From: Bacteroidaceae bacterium
GTDB lineage: Bacteria > Bacteroidota > Bacteroidia > Bacteroidales > Bacteroidaceae
Assembly (NCBI GenBank): GCA_016280855.1
Contig: JAEEHP010000127.1
Location: 1 to 32,139, forward strand
DNA length: 32,139 bases
Direction: 5' to 3'
The position numbers and the translations under genes are program-made. Numbering within the stretch: position 1 is the stretch's first letter; each line of letters begins with the position of its first letter. Positions 13,221-22,209 of this stretch are shown piece by piece. The notes under the pieces are model-generated. The model did no database searches and was not told the origin of the DNA. It saw nothing but the letters and a program-made list of their open reading frames with translations.

Positions 13221-16200
13221 CTAGATATTAACTTGCAAACCGGCTGTGATGGCCTTGGTGATAGGATAGTCCTCGCCGCGCGGCTGCAGGGATTCAGGAT
13301 CCCACGTGTCGAACTTCTTGTGGAGGAAGAACAGGTTGGTGCCGGCGACATAGACGCGGATGCTCTGGAAGTGGATGGCATTGACGATACGCTTGGGCAG
13401 CGTGTAGCCGATGTCGATGTTCTTCAGGCGGAGATAACGGCCGTCGCGCAGCCAGAAGGTGGAGTTACGGTCGTTGTTCGAGTTGCCTCCATAGCTCAGA
13501 CGCGGATAGGTGGCGTTGGGATCTTCGTTGGCCTGAATGCCCAGCTTGACGGCTGTCTCGCGGTCCACCCAGCGGTTGTCCAGCGTACCCTTGAAAATAT
13601 TACCCCACTGGCTCTCGCTGAATGCCCAGACACACTTGCCGTAGGTCGGGAAAGTGCTCTTGCCGGCACCCTGGAGATGAACGTTGAAGTCGAGACCCTT
13701 CCACGTGATCGTGAAACCGAGACCGTAGATCAGGCTCGGACGGCTCGTGGCACCGATGGCGCAAACGTCACCATTGTTGACGACACCGTCGCCATTGACA
13801 TCCTTATATTTAATATCACCGGGCTGCACCGTGCCGAACTCCTGTACCGGGCTGTTGCGGATATCATCGTAGTCCTTGAAGAGTCCGAGGGCGATGAGGC
13901 CGCGCACCTGATCGACGCGATAGCCATATTGGTTCTGATAAGCGTAAACGTTGTTCTCCTCGTCGTACTCGTCGATACGGTTCTTGCTGTAAGTGATGTT
14001 TCCGCGGACAGTGAGGCCCACGTCGCCGAACTTGTCATTGTAGGAGAAGTTGCCGTCGAAACCGCGTGAGCTCACAGCGCCTACGTTGGCCTTCGGGTAG
14101 TTCCAACCGCCATTGTCCCAGTACTCGAGACCGACGGTGGTGGGCAGGAAGCGACGCTCCTGGAAGATGCCGGTACGCTTCTCGTCGAAGTAGTCCATCG
14201 TCAAGGAGAACTTGTTGTTGAACAGCACGAGGTCAACACCGAGGTCGTTCTTCGTTGCGACTTCCCATGTGACATATTCCGAAGCCACCTGACGATAGCG
14301 GACGGAGCCGTAGGCGTTCTGACCGTTCTGACCCCAGATGTAGCCGTTGCCGGACTGTTCCAGCGTGTAGAGGTAGGGGAAACGGTTGCTGCCCGTGGCG
14401 TCGGAACCGACACGACCGTTGGAGAAACGGATCTTAAACATATCCAGCCAGCTGACCTTGTTCTTCACCCAGGGCTCCTCGCCTACGTTCCATGCCACTG
14501 ACCATGCGGGGAAGAAGCCCCAGCGGTGGCCGTCGGCGAAATTTTCGGAACCGTTGTAACCGAAGTTGAAGTCAGCGAAGTAGCGTGAAGCGAAGTTATA
14601 AGTGACCTGAGCAGCCAAACCCTTGTTCTTGCGCGATACGGAGTTCTTGATATCCGTGCCAAGGTTCTGGGTGGAGATGTTCTGGTCCTCCGTGAATTTC
14701 ACGTTGGCAGCCAGGTTGTGGTAATCGGCGAACTGGCGGTCCCAGTGGAGCAACAGGTCGAGGAACTCGCGGCGCGAACCGCTGTTGGCACTCGACTGCG
14801 TCATGTCACGCACGGACTGAACCTGCTGGAAGTCCAGCTGACCGGTCTCGGTGTTGCGGCTGCGAGCGGCGTAGAGGGCAGGCAGGCGGTGGTGCTGAAT
14901 ACTGTTGCTGTTGTAGGTGTCGTAGCCGAAACGTCCCGTGAACCTCAGACCCTTGGTGATGAACTTCAGGTCTTGTTCCAGGGTGACATTGGTCTGGATA
15001 TTATTTTGCCATTCGGTGTTGTAACCCGTCTGCGTGGAGCTCACCCACGGGTTGATGTAGTTCTCGTCGAGCGTGTAGGTCGTGGCGCCGTTCTCCTCGG
15101 TCTCGTTGAAAACGCCCTTTGCAGGATAGAGACCATTGCTGTAGAGCACAGGCGTATAAAGAGGATTGTAGCCGAACATCTGTCCCCAGACCTTGTCGTC
15201 GCCGATACCCGGAGAGTTACGTTTGTTGAGGTTACCACTGATACCGAGCTTCAGGACGGTGGTCTTCGTCACATCGACATCGACGTTCATGCGGTAGTTC
15301 CAACGGTCGTAGTTGGCATTGGTGTCGTAGCGGTCGCGCAGCGTCTTGTCAGTCTTGTACATACCTTCGTCCTGCGTGTAAGCCATCGACACGTAGTAGC
15401 GCGCTGTCTCACCACCGCCGCTGATGTTCAGGTTGGCACGATAGCTCATGGCCCCGTCCTTCAGGAGGAGGTCCTGCCAATCGACGTTAGGATAGAGGTC
15501 GGGATCCAGTCCGTAGCGGATAATGTCGAGCTCGACGGGCTGATAGAGCACACCGAGGTTACGCGTCACGCGTGCTTCGTTCAAATAGTTGGCATAGTCG
15601 AAGCCGCTGACGAACTCCGGCGTGATGGTACGCGTGTTGTACGAGGTCTCGAACTTACCGTTGATGTTCACCTTACCGGCCTTACCGTGCTTCGTAGTGA
15701 TGAGCAATACGCCGTTAGCACCCTTGGAACCGTAGATGGCAGTGGCGGAGGCATCCTTCAGCACGGAAAACGATTCGATGTCCTCGATGTTGATGTCATC
15801 GATGTTCTCGCGTTCGAAACCATCGACAAGGATGTAGGCCTTGGAGCTGGCACCGAAAGTGGAGATACCACGGATCCAGAACTCAGAGGTGTTCTTACCC
15901 GGCTGACCGGACTTCTGGAAGGCCAGCACACCGGCGACGTTACCTGCCAGGGTATTGGTGAGGTTGGACGTGTTGAAGTGCTTCAGCTCCTCCATCTTCA
16001 CGTTGGTGATGGCACCCGTCAGCGTCAGTTTCTTCTGGGTGGTCATACCCGTGACGACGAGTTCGTCCATGGCCTTGGTCGATGTCTCCTGGAGGGTGAT
16101 GTCAACCTTGCGCTGATCCTTGATGAGCACTTCCTGGGATTCGAAGCCCATGAAGGAGAAGACCAGCGTCTTGTATTGTTCAACTTTAATCGTATATTCA

Positions 16201-16376
16201 CCATCCATGTTGGTGATGGTGCCTAAGCCCTTGGCGTCCTTGACGGTGACGTTGGCACCTGGCAGGGGTTCGCCCGTAGCGTCTTTCACGACACCGGTGA
16301 CGGTGACTTCCTGCTGAGCCAGCGCCGTGAACGTGGTGCCGAGCAGGAGAAGCAGTATGGAAATATATTTCTTCAT
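13221..16376 (-). CDS. SusC-family TonB-dependent outer-membrane glycan transporter
   Basis: This 1051-residue protein has a signal peptide (MKKYISILLLLLGTTFTALAQ), a carboxypeptidase D-regulatory-like domain (about 25-95, with GVVKDATGEPLPGANV and FSFMGF), a TonB box region (DELVVTG near 105), a plug domain (IRGISTFG, VLKDASATAIYGSKGANGV) and a 22-stranded barrel ending in ITAGLQVNI. It imports oligosaccharides into the periplasm using TonB-ExbBD energy, with SusD as lid. Length fits the family. It starts 14 nt after the IPT/NHL lipoprotein stop and lies 80 nt before the SusD gene, in the usual order. Confidence 0.96.
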   Translation of the reverse strand: MKKYISILLLLLGTTFTALAQQEVTVTGVVKDATGEPLPGANVTVKDAKGLGTITNMDGEYTIKVEQYKTLVFSFMGFESQEVLIKDQRKVDITLQETSTKAMDELVVTGMTTQKKLTLTGAITNVKMEELKHFNTSNLTNTLAGNVAGVLAFQKSGQPGKNTSEFWIRGISTFGASSKAYILVDGFERENIDDINIEDIESFSVLKDASATAIYGSKGANGVLLITTKHGKAGKVNINGKFETSYNTRTITPEFVSGFDYANYLNEARVTRNLGVLYQPVELDIIRYGLDPDLYPNVDWQDLLLKDGAMSYRANLNISGGGETARYYVSMAYTQDEGMYKTDKTLRDRYDTNANYDRWNYRMNVDVDVTKTTVLKLGISGNLNKRNSPGIGDDKVWGQMFGYNPLYTPVLYSNGLYPAKGVFNETEENGATTYTLDENYINPWVSSTQTGYNTEWQNNIQTNVTLEQDLKFITKGLRFTGRFGYDTYNSNSIQHHRLPALYAARSRNTETGQLDFQQVQSVRDMTQSSANSGSRREFLDLLLHWDRQFADYHNLAANVKFTEDQNISTQNLGTDIKNSVSRKNKGLAAQVTYNFASRYFADFNFGYNGSENFADGHRWGFFPAWSVAWNVGEEPWVKNKVSWLDMFKIRFSNGRVGSDATGSNRFPYLYTLEQSGNGYIWGQNGQNAYGSVRYRQVASEYVTWEVATKNDLGVDLVLFNNKFSLTMDYFDEKRTGIFQERRFLPTTVGLEYWDNGGWNYPKANVGAVSSRGFDGNFSYNDKFGDVGLTVRGNITYSKNRIDEYDEENNVYAYQNQYGYRVDQVRGLIALGLFKDYDDIRNSPVQEFGTVQPGDIKYKDVNGDGVVNNGDVCAIGATSRPSLIYGLGFTITWKGLDFNVHLQGAGKSTFPTYGKCVWAFSESQWGNIFKGTLDNRWVDRETAVKLGIQANEDPNATYPRLSYGGNSNNDRNSTFWLRDGRYLRLKNIDIGYTLPKRIVNAIHFQSIRVYVAGTNLFFLHKKFDTWDPESLQPRGEDYPITKAITAGLQVNI

Positions 16377-16390
16377 AATGGTCCGAATCT

Positions 16391-18166
16391 TTACGGTTCA
16401 ACGATTGGATCTTCAGGACTACCCTCGGACTGTGCATCCAGGTTCTCCTCCATCGTGATGGTACGGATGCAGTAGTTGCTGGTATCGAGGATGTAGAAAA
16501 TCAGAGTATTCTCGCCAGTGATGGCATCGCGGTGCACGTCGTTCACGAGTCCCGTAGGACGATGGAAGCGTGCGAAATCGCGCAACTCGCCATTCTCATT
16601 GCCGTAGGTCTCGCCATCAGCATGAGTAGCTGCGCTGCCGCCGGCGTAGGTCTTCACGATGCCTTCGGGTGTGAGCAGACGGATGGCATCGTTACGGCTG
16701 TCGCAGAAGTAGAAGTCGTAGATGTCATCATTGCCTGCAGCCTCATATTCCTCGTTCTTGACGAAGGTGCCCTGATACGGGCGACGCAGACGGGCGCTCT
16801 TACCGACCCCGTCAGTGAAGCCTTCAGCACTCATGTCACCTGCGATGACATAAGGAGCAGAGAAACGCTTGGTCTGCTCGTTGTAATCCGTACGCAGGAT
16901 GTAGTTGCGGTTGATGACAACGATGTAGGCGAACTTGCCTGAAGGATGGATATCGATCTGGAACTCCCAGTAGGTATCCTGAACCGTGAACAGGATTTCG
17001 AAAGCACCTGTGCCCGAAGTAGCGCCGGAGGCCACATCAGTAAGGTTGTTGTTCACATAAGGATCCCACGTCGAATGTCCGCTGTTGGGAAGCAGGGTCT
17101 CCCAGTACTTGTCCATGTCGAGACGGATCACTTCACCTTTCTGATAGCTGGTGAAATAGAGCTCGCCATTGACGGGATGCAGGCTTGCGCCATTGCACTG
17201 GCGATAGTTAGCCAGCTGACGTACCTGTGAGTTGCGGCTGAAATTGCCTTCGGCGTCACGATCCACGATATAGACGGAGTGAGCACGATAGTTGGGGTCG
17301 TCGTTATCGGCCGAAATGATGAGGTGCTCGCGCCAGCGCTTCTGGTCGGGCGTCGCCGTGTCAATCCAGTTGTCCGGAGCATAGCCGATGATGGAGCCGT
17401 CCTCGTCCGTCTCGAAAGAGCCGTCCTCGTTGTAGGCGAAGGGATCAACGGCAAAGTCTATCGTACGAAGGCGCTCGTTGTTGAACATGGACAGCGGCAG
17501 AATGGTTTGCACCGTCTTGTTCTTCAGATCGAGCAATTGGATGCCGTGAGCCACCGTACCGAAGTGCGGCTCCTGGTCGTAAACGATGAACAGATGGTCG
17601 TGGTTGTAGGGTGAGAACTGCATCACACCGTCGTTCTTGAAGCCGCTGACATCTTCGATGTTGCTGGCGAAGGAGCCGTCAGCCCATACGACATCCGACT
17701 CTTTTTCGTAAAACTTACCGCAAAGACGGCCGACAACCATCTTGCGCTCATAGGTGAAGAAGCCCGGTGCCTTGCCCGTCTTGTTGCTGACAGTGACGGC
17801 TACGGATCCCTTCAGCGTCAAGCCTTCGATCTTGTCGTAGGCCGCGCTGGGGACATAGGCGTAGATGGCTTCGTTCTTCACATTGACGACGACAGCTTCC
17901 TTGCCGCCAATCGTGACATGAACCATGGAAGTGTCGTTGCCGAAATTGGATCCCTTGATGCAGATCTGCTGGCCAACACTTCCCGACGTAGGAGTAAATT
18001 CAGTTATCGTCACGGGCTTCGAGGGATCGAAGGGTGCCGACGGCTGAACGCCATAATAGTCTTCAACCGTGGTCGAAGACTCGCAACCGGTGGTTGCGAA
18101 GCCTACGAGCACGGCAGCAATGAGGACTAATGACGCAAACTGTTTAACTTTCAGTTTCTTTGCCAT
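16391..18166 (-). CDS. IPT/TIG plus NHL-repeat surface lipoprotein
   Basis: This 591-residue lipoprotein (lipobox ending GFATTGC, Cys28) has an IPT/TIG immunoglobulin-like domain at about 50-130 (ITEFTPTSGSVGQQICIKGSNFG is the hallmark strand pair) followed by a beta-propeller of NHL type to the end, with GVGKSARLRRPYQGTFV, DSRNDAIRLLTPEG and ARFHRPTGLV repeats. Such proteins in Bacteroidales PULs are probable surface glycan-binding proteins. It lies directly before the SusC gene (14 nt) and 26 nt after the DUF4965 gene, so it is probably co-expressed. It has no recognisable catalytic motif. Confidence 0.85.
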   Translation of the reverse strand: MAKKLKVKQFASLVLIAAVLVGFATTGCESSTTVEDYYGVQPSAPFDPSKPVTITEFTPTSGSVGQQICIKGSNFGNDTSMVHVTIGGKEAVVVNVKNEAIYAYVPSAAYDKIEGLTLKGSVAVTVSNKTGKAPGFFTYERKMVVGRLCGKFYEKESDVVWADGSFASNIEDVSGFKNDGVMQFSPYNHDHLFIVYDQEPHFGTVAHGIQLLDLKNKTVQTILPLSMFNNERLRTIDFAVDPFAYNEDGSFETDEDGSIIGYAPDNWIDTATPDQKRWREHLIISADNDDPNYRAHSVYIVDRDAEGNFSRNSQVRQLANYRQCNGASLHPVNGELYFTSYQKGEVIRLDMDKYWETLLPNSGHSTWDPYVNNNLTDVASGATSGTGAFEILFTVQDTYWEFQIDIHPSGKFAYIVVINRNYILRTDYNEQTKRFSAPYVIAGDMSAEGFTDGVGKSARLRRPYQGTFVKNEEYEAAGNDDIYDFYFCDSRNDAIRLLTPEGIVKTYAGGSAATHADGETYGNENGELRDFARFHRPTGLVNDVHRDAITGENTLIFYILDTSNYCIRTITMEENLDAQSEGSPEDPIVEP

Positions 18167-18192
18167 TGTGTATTAGGGTTTTATTAGTAATG

Positions 18193-20646
18193 TTATTTAA
18201 CTTCTCGATCCACCAGGACGCGCATCCAGTGACCAGCGATGACTGAGCGTGCCTTGAAGCCCACCATCAAGCCGGTCTTCGTGTCGTACCAGTCGCTGGT
18301 AGGAACACGCGATCCCGTCTCGTTCATATAGTCGTAGAGCGGAGCCACGAACTTCAGGAAATCAGCCTTGTCCTTGGCCATACCGGCCGTCCACATGATC
18401 CAGTCGCTCTTGGTGTAGTCCTTGCGACAGTCGAGGGGCAGACCATATTTGTTCTGCTTCGTCAGATAGTACTGCACGTCGCGCTCCATGGCGCCGTTGG
18501 GGAAGAGGTTAGTGCCCCAGAGCTTATCCCAGATCATGTTGTACTTCTGGCTCCAGGTGTCCTCGCGGTCGAAGGCCAGACGGTAGTGGTCGCCTTCGAG
18601 GGCGTCCTGTTCCCATTTCACAGCCATCTCCTTGGCACGGGCCATATATTTGTCGGCGGTAGCCTTGTCGCCCTTGATGCGTGCCATCTCAGCATAGCCG
18701 GCAATTCCCATGATCGCTTTGACGGAGAGGTTGCAGTTGTGAGCCCAGTGGCCGGCGAAGTCGTCGGTGCAGAGCTGGTTGGCAGGATCCTGGCCGTTCT
18801 CCGAGAGGTAGTCGGCCCACGTCGTGATGACCTCCCAGTATTTGTCCACATAGCTGGTGTTGCCTTCGATGCGGCAGATCTGAGCAGCCAGCGTGAGCAT
18901 ATTGCCGGCTTCCTCCAGCGGCATGTCGCCGCCATAGACCTGACCATTGGCAATGGGATAGGTGCCCAGGTCGTGCGCTGCGAAGGGCTTCGTCCAGCGG
19001 CCGGAGAGGCTGTAGTCGAAGATCGAGGTCATCTGCGCTTTCTGCAGGTCGGGGTTATAGACGAGGAACAGCGGCGACTCAGGGTACGTAAGGTCAACAG
19101 TGTTGACGCAGCCATTGGAGTTGTTCTCCTTCGAGAAGAACAGCAGGTTGCCTTCGTCATCCTTGAACAGCTTATGGGCAGCGATGACATGACGATAGCT
19201 CGCAGACAGCAGTTCGGCATACTTCTTGTCGCCGGCCTTCATACCGTCGTCGTAAATCACCTTGTCGAAATCGCGGCAACGCTTCATGATGGATGCGTAA
19301 TCCTTGTTCAGGCGGTTGAACATATCGAAGATCGTCACCTTGCCCTCGTGAGCCCAATAGGCCTTGTAGCGCTTGTACATGTATTCGATGTCCTGTATCT
19401 CGTCGTAACCGATAAGCATGAAGCTTGAAGCCTTGTCCACGGAACCGAGATCGCGGGTGAACACGAGCTGGTCGCCTTCAGCCAAAGCGACATCACCGTT
19501 GATGGCGGGGATATAAAGGTAACCCCAGTCGATGCAGATGCCATCGCCTTTCTTGGCAAGAATAGGCTGATCCACCGTTCCGCTCTTGGCGTATTTCACG
19601 CCGCCCTCGGTGATGATCTCAGACTTCGTGGGCTGAGAGGTCTTGTTGAGGACGAGTTCACGCGCGGCGCTCACGCTGAAGCTCACGTTGTGCTTCTTGC
19701 CGTCGGTCGATCGCACCTGATAGGAGATATAGTTGGCGGGCGAGGAGAGCAGGTCGTAGTCATCCATCAGCATGGGAGCTGTGAAGACGACGTCCAATTC
19801 TACGGGGCCGCACGCGAACGTATAATAAGTATTAGTGGCCATCACATCGACGCTCTTCTGCTCAGCTGTCAGAATGCTATTCTGGCGCTCGCTGGCGTTC
19901 TTGAAAAGGCCGAAGTCGGTGTAAGCACCACCCGTAGTGTTGTGACAGTGGGCAGCGATGACGTTCTGGCCTTCATGGAGCAGCGCTTTGAGGTCGCTGT
20001 CGAGATGCAGGCGTACACCCTCGACCCACGTCTCACCCGTATCGGCCACCTTCGTGCCATTGATGTAGAGCTCGAAGACATCGTCGTGGGAGTAGATGAT
20101 CCAGAGATCTTCGTTCAAGTCAGCTGCCGACAGATTGATGTCGCGGCGAACATAGAGGTCGCTGTTCAAGTCGCTCCAATGTGTGCGCACAAAGTCGAGA
20201 CCGTCGGAACCCCATGCTGCACGACCACGGCGCCAGTCCTGAGGCTTGAACTCGGTGCGCTGCCACCCGTCGCGCTGCACGGCACGCGTGTAGTCGGCTT
20301 CCCAAGCTTCCTCGTCAGCCATGGGAGCGATGCTCTTGAGGGTGAAACGTTCGGCACCCATCCAACGATAGATTTTGCCATCAACCGTCAGCAATCCCTC
20401 CAAAGGCTTCTCGTCATTCGTCCAATGACGCGTGGTGCCGTCGGTCAGCTTGTCGTAAGGCGACCAGATGGAGAAATAGGGGTCAGACACCAACAGGGGT
20501 ACTGAGGGAGCACGAAGGTCTGACGTCTGATACGGAGTGAAGAGGTCCGAGGACGGACTGCTACCCGTTTGGCTCGAACAGCTCACGCCATTGGCCATAA
20601 CCAATGCCAAGAAGGCACATCTAAATACATTCAATTTCTTTTTCAT
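18193..20646 (-). CDS. Glutaminase A-like DUF4965/DUF1793 lipoprotein heading the PUL
   Basis: This 817-residue protein resembles the glutaminase A (GtaA) group: an N-terminal DUF4964-like segment (APSVPLLVSDPYFSIWSPYDKLTDGTTRHW), a jelly-roll part (DDVFELYINGTKVADTGETW), DUF5127/DUF4965 and a C-terminal helical barrel (DUF1793) with YPIANGQVYGGDMPLEEAGNML and SDWYDTKTGLMVGFKARSVIAGHWM. Start ATG 20646 gives MKKKLNVFRCAFLALVMANGVSC, a probable lipoprotein signal; the frame runs on to 20754, but those residues are basic and unrelated to export. The real substrate of bacterial members is uncertain and the barrel resembles glycosidase folds, so a glycan-processing role is plausible (inference). 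Confidence 0.8.
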   Translation of the reverse strand: MKKKLNVFRCAFLALVMANGVSCSSQTGSSPSSDLFTPYQTSDLRAPSVPLLVSDPYFSIWSPYDKLTDGTTRHWTNDEKPLEGLLTVDGKIYRWMGAERFTLKSIAPMADEEAWEADYTRAVQRDGWQRTEFKPQDWRRGRAAWGSDGLDFVRTHWSDLNSDLYVRRDINLSAADLNEDLWIIYSHDDVFELYINGTKVADTGETWVEGVRLHLDSDLKALLHEGQNVIAAHCHNTTGGAYTDFGLFKNASERQNSILTAEQKSVDVMATNTYYTFACGPVELDVVFTAPMLMDDYDLLSSPANYISYQVRSTDGKKHNVSFSVSAARELVLNKTSQPTKSEIITEGGVKYAKSGTVDQPILAKKGDGICIDWGYLYIPAINGDVALAEGDQLVFTRDLGSVDKASSFMLIGYDEIQDIEYMYKRYKAYWAHEGKVTIFDMFNRLNKDYASIMKRCRDFDKVIYDDGMKAGDKKYAELLSASYRHVIAAHKLFKDDEGNLLFFSKENNSNGCVNTVDLTYPESPLFLVYNPDLQKAQMTSIFDYSLSGRWTKPFAAHDLGTYPIANGQVYGGDMPLEEAGNMLTLAAQICRIEGNTSYVDKYWEVITTWADYLSENGQDPANQLCTDDFAGHWAHNCNLSVKAIMGIAGYAEMARIKGDKATADKYMARAKEMAVKWEQDALEGDHYRLAFDREDTWSQKYNMIWDKLWGTNLFPNGAMERDVQYYLTKQNKYGLPLDCRKDYTKSDWIMWTAGMAKDKADFLKFVAPLYDYMNETGSRVPTSDWYDTKTGLMVGFKARSVIAGHWMRVLVDREVK

Positions 20647-20852
20647 CTTATTCTTTATTTTAGCAATAATTCTCTTTTCGCTTCCTGAATGCCAACCGTT
20701 GCGGTGGCTCTTGCTATCCTTCAAAACAATCTTTTTACGCTTAAATGGACTCAATCAAGACTTAAAAAAACTAACTAACGATTACTAACTAACAAAACTA
20801 ACTTTTCTGTATTAACTATCTTCAATCAAATGCATTTTTCCTTTTTCATCGG

Positions 20853-20860
20853 CAAAGTAA
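20853..20860 (-). promoter_or_regulatory. Possible -7 box of the PUL operon
   Basis: On the minus strand TTACTTTG occurs about 205 nt before the ATG at 20646, with one mismatch to TAnnTTTG and no clear TTTG at ideal spacing. It has the same variant sequence as the -7 box proposed for the DpnD-like gene. A regulated PUL promoter need not match the consensus well. Confidence 0.3.
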
Positions 20861-20986
20861 CACATTTTATTATATATAAAAGGTCAAAAGCTATTCAAAA
20901 CAAGAAAAAATCCGTTCATACATTTTTATTCACCTCTTTACACTTTTTTATTGGCTAAATATTACTGCCATCTGAAATAATTTTCA

Positions 20987-20994
20987 TACTTTTG
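20987..20994 (+). promoter_or_regulatory. -7 box of the GH43-like gene
   Basis: TACTTTTG matches TAnnTTTG exactly and lies 28 nt before the GTG start. Only a TG (20966-20967) sits 19 nt upstream, so the -33 element is weak. Confidence 0.45.
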
Positions 20995-21022
20995 TCCCGC
21001 AAAACCATAAAACGAAATAATC

Positions 21023-22069
21023 GTGAATGCCAAAACCCTTCGCTATTTCCTCTTTTCGGGGCATAGTTTCTTAGCGGTCATCCTTCTCTTCATCATGGCT
21101 TCTTGTTCAGACAAAGGTCAGGAACAAGAGGACGTGGCTTTACTTTTCCAAGGAAGAGAGTACCCGTTCGCCACCCGATACAACGACACCTATTATTATA
21201 CGATGCAGTCGCCGGAGGACAACATCATTCTCTACGAGACCAAGGATCTCGCGCTGCTGCCCACGTGTACTCCGAAGATTATCTGGTCGCCCGACAGCCT
21301 TAATCTGCACCACTTCTGGTCACCGGAGATATATCGTATCAACAACGCGTGGTACATCTATTTCGAAGCCGACGACGGGAATACGGATAACCACCAACTG
21401 TATGTCATCGAGAATACATCTGAGAATCCGATGAGTGGCCAGTGGGTTCTGAAAGGTCCCCTGCACACGAACGATGAGTGGAATTTCGGGTTGCACCCCA
21501 GCGTGCTCGACGTCAACGGGGAATTATACCTGCTGTGGTCGGGATGGCCCAAACGGCGCGTGGAACATGAAACGCAATGCATCTACATCGCACATCTCGA
21601 GAACCCTTGGACGGTGGATTCCGAACGTGTCATGCTGTCGCAGCCGGAATATGAATGGGAACGCCAATGGATTGATCCCGACGGCGGTCGTTCGGCCTAT
21701 CCCATTTACGTCAATGAAAATCCCCAGGCTTATCTCTCGCCCAACAAAAGGCATGTGTGCCTCTGCTACTCGGCCAGCGGCATCTGGACGCAATTCCATA
21801 TTCTCGGTATGCTCCGTGCACCAGCCAACGCCAACTTGCTTGACCCCAGTGTTTGGACGAAATCCCCTGAACCCATCGAGGTTGACAGCCAGCACAACGG
21901 TGCTTCGAACATCTGTATCGTTCCAGCGTTGGAAGGCGATAGCGCCTACCTCCTCTATGAAGCCCTGTGGGCTGAGAACGAGCAGGAAACCAAGCATCGG
22001 AGCGTTTTCCTGAAGACCATTTGCTGGGATAGCGACGGGAATCTGCTATTTAATCCCGCTCCAAGATAA
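21023..22069 (+). CDS. GH43-like beta-propeller lipoprotein, probably catalytically impaired
   Basis: This 348-residue lipoprotein (GTG start; lipobox FIMASC, Cys28) has a five-bladed propeller typical of GH43 (arabinofuranosidase/xylosidase clan): YPFATRYNDTYYYTMQ, HFWSPEIYRINNAWYIYFEADDG, GLHPSVLDVNGELYLLW and YPIYVNENPQAYLS. In active GH43 enzymes the first motif is ADP, the second (I/L)DP or LDA, the third EGP. Here the first aspartate is replaced by Tyr47 and the second by His158; Glu232 in NENP remains. It may be a glycan-binding pseudoenzyme or a divergent subfamily. No in-frame ATG allows a full signal peptide, so GTG is preferred. It is transcribed away from the PUL. Confidence 0.72.
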   Translation: MNAKTLRYFLFSGHSFLAVILLFIMASCSDKGQEQEDVALLFQGREYPFATRYNDTYYYTMQSPEDNIILYETKDLALLPTCTPKIIWSPDSLNLHHFWSPEIYRINNAWYIYFEADDGNTDNHQLYVIENTSENPMSGQWVLKGPLHTNDEWNFGLHPSVLDVNGELYLLWSGWPKRRVEHETQCIYIAHLENPWTVDSERVMLSQPEYEWERQWIDPDGGRSAYPIYVNENPQAYLSPNKRHVCLCYSASGIWTQFHILGMLRAPANANLLDPSVWTKSPEPIEVDSQHNGASNICIVPALEGDSAYLLYEALWAENEQETKHRSVFLKTICWDSDGNLLFNPAPR

Positions 22070-22119
22070 CGAGATGTCAGCTTTTGACGCTTTTTTGCTC
22101 AAAAAATCTCTTCGAACGC

Positions 22120-22148
22120 TTGTTTCTTGAGATTTCTTTGTATCTTTG
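22120..22148 (+). promoter_or_regulatory. Promoter of the T9SS operon
   Basis: TTG (22120-22122), 18 nt, then TATCTTTG (22141-22148) match the Bacteroidales consensus. The leader is about 55-60 nt and carries AAGGAG (22197-22202) 7 nt before the PorP ATG. Confidence 0.6.
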
Positions 22149-22209
22149 CCCCCGAAATTGAATCCATCACGACATCAACGTATTATATATATCAATAAGG
22201 AGTAAGAAC

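Larger units (their letters stand above)
20647..21022. other. AT-rich divergent intergenic region between PUL and GH43-like gene
   Basis: This stretch of 376 bp holds the 5' regions of two divergent genes. It is much more AT-rich than its surroundings, with ACTAACTAAC repeats near 20770-20805 and a TTATATATAA-rich patch near 20870-20880. Probable -7 boxes are present on both strands and listed separately. I find no convincing RNA gene, small ORF or obvious regulator-binding repeat. Confidence 0.6.
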
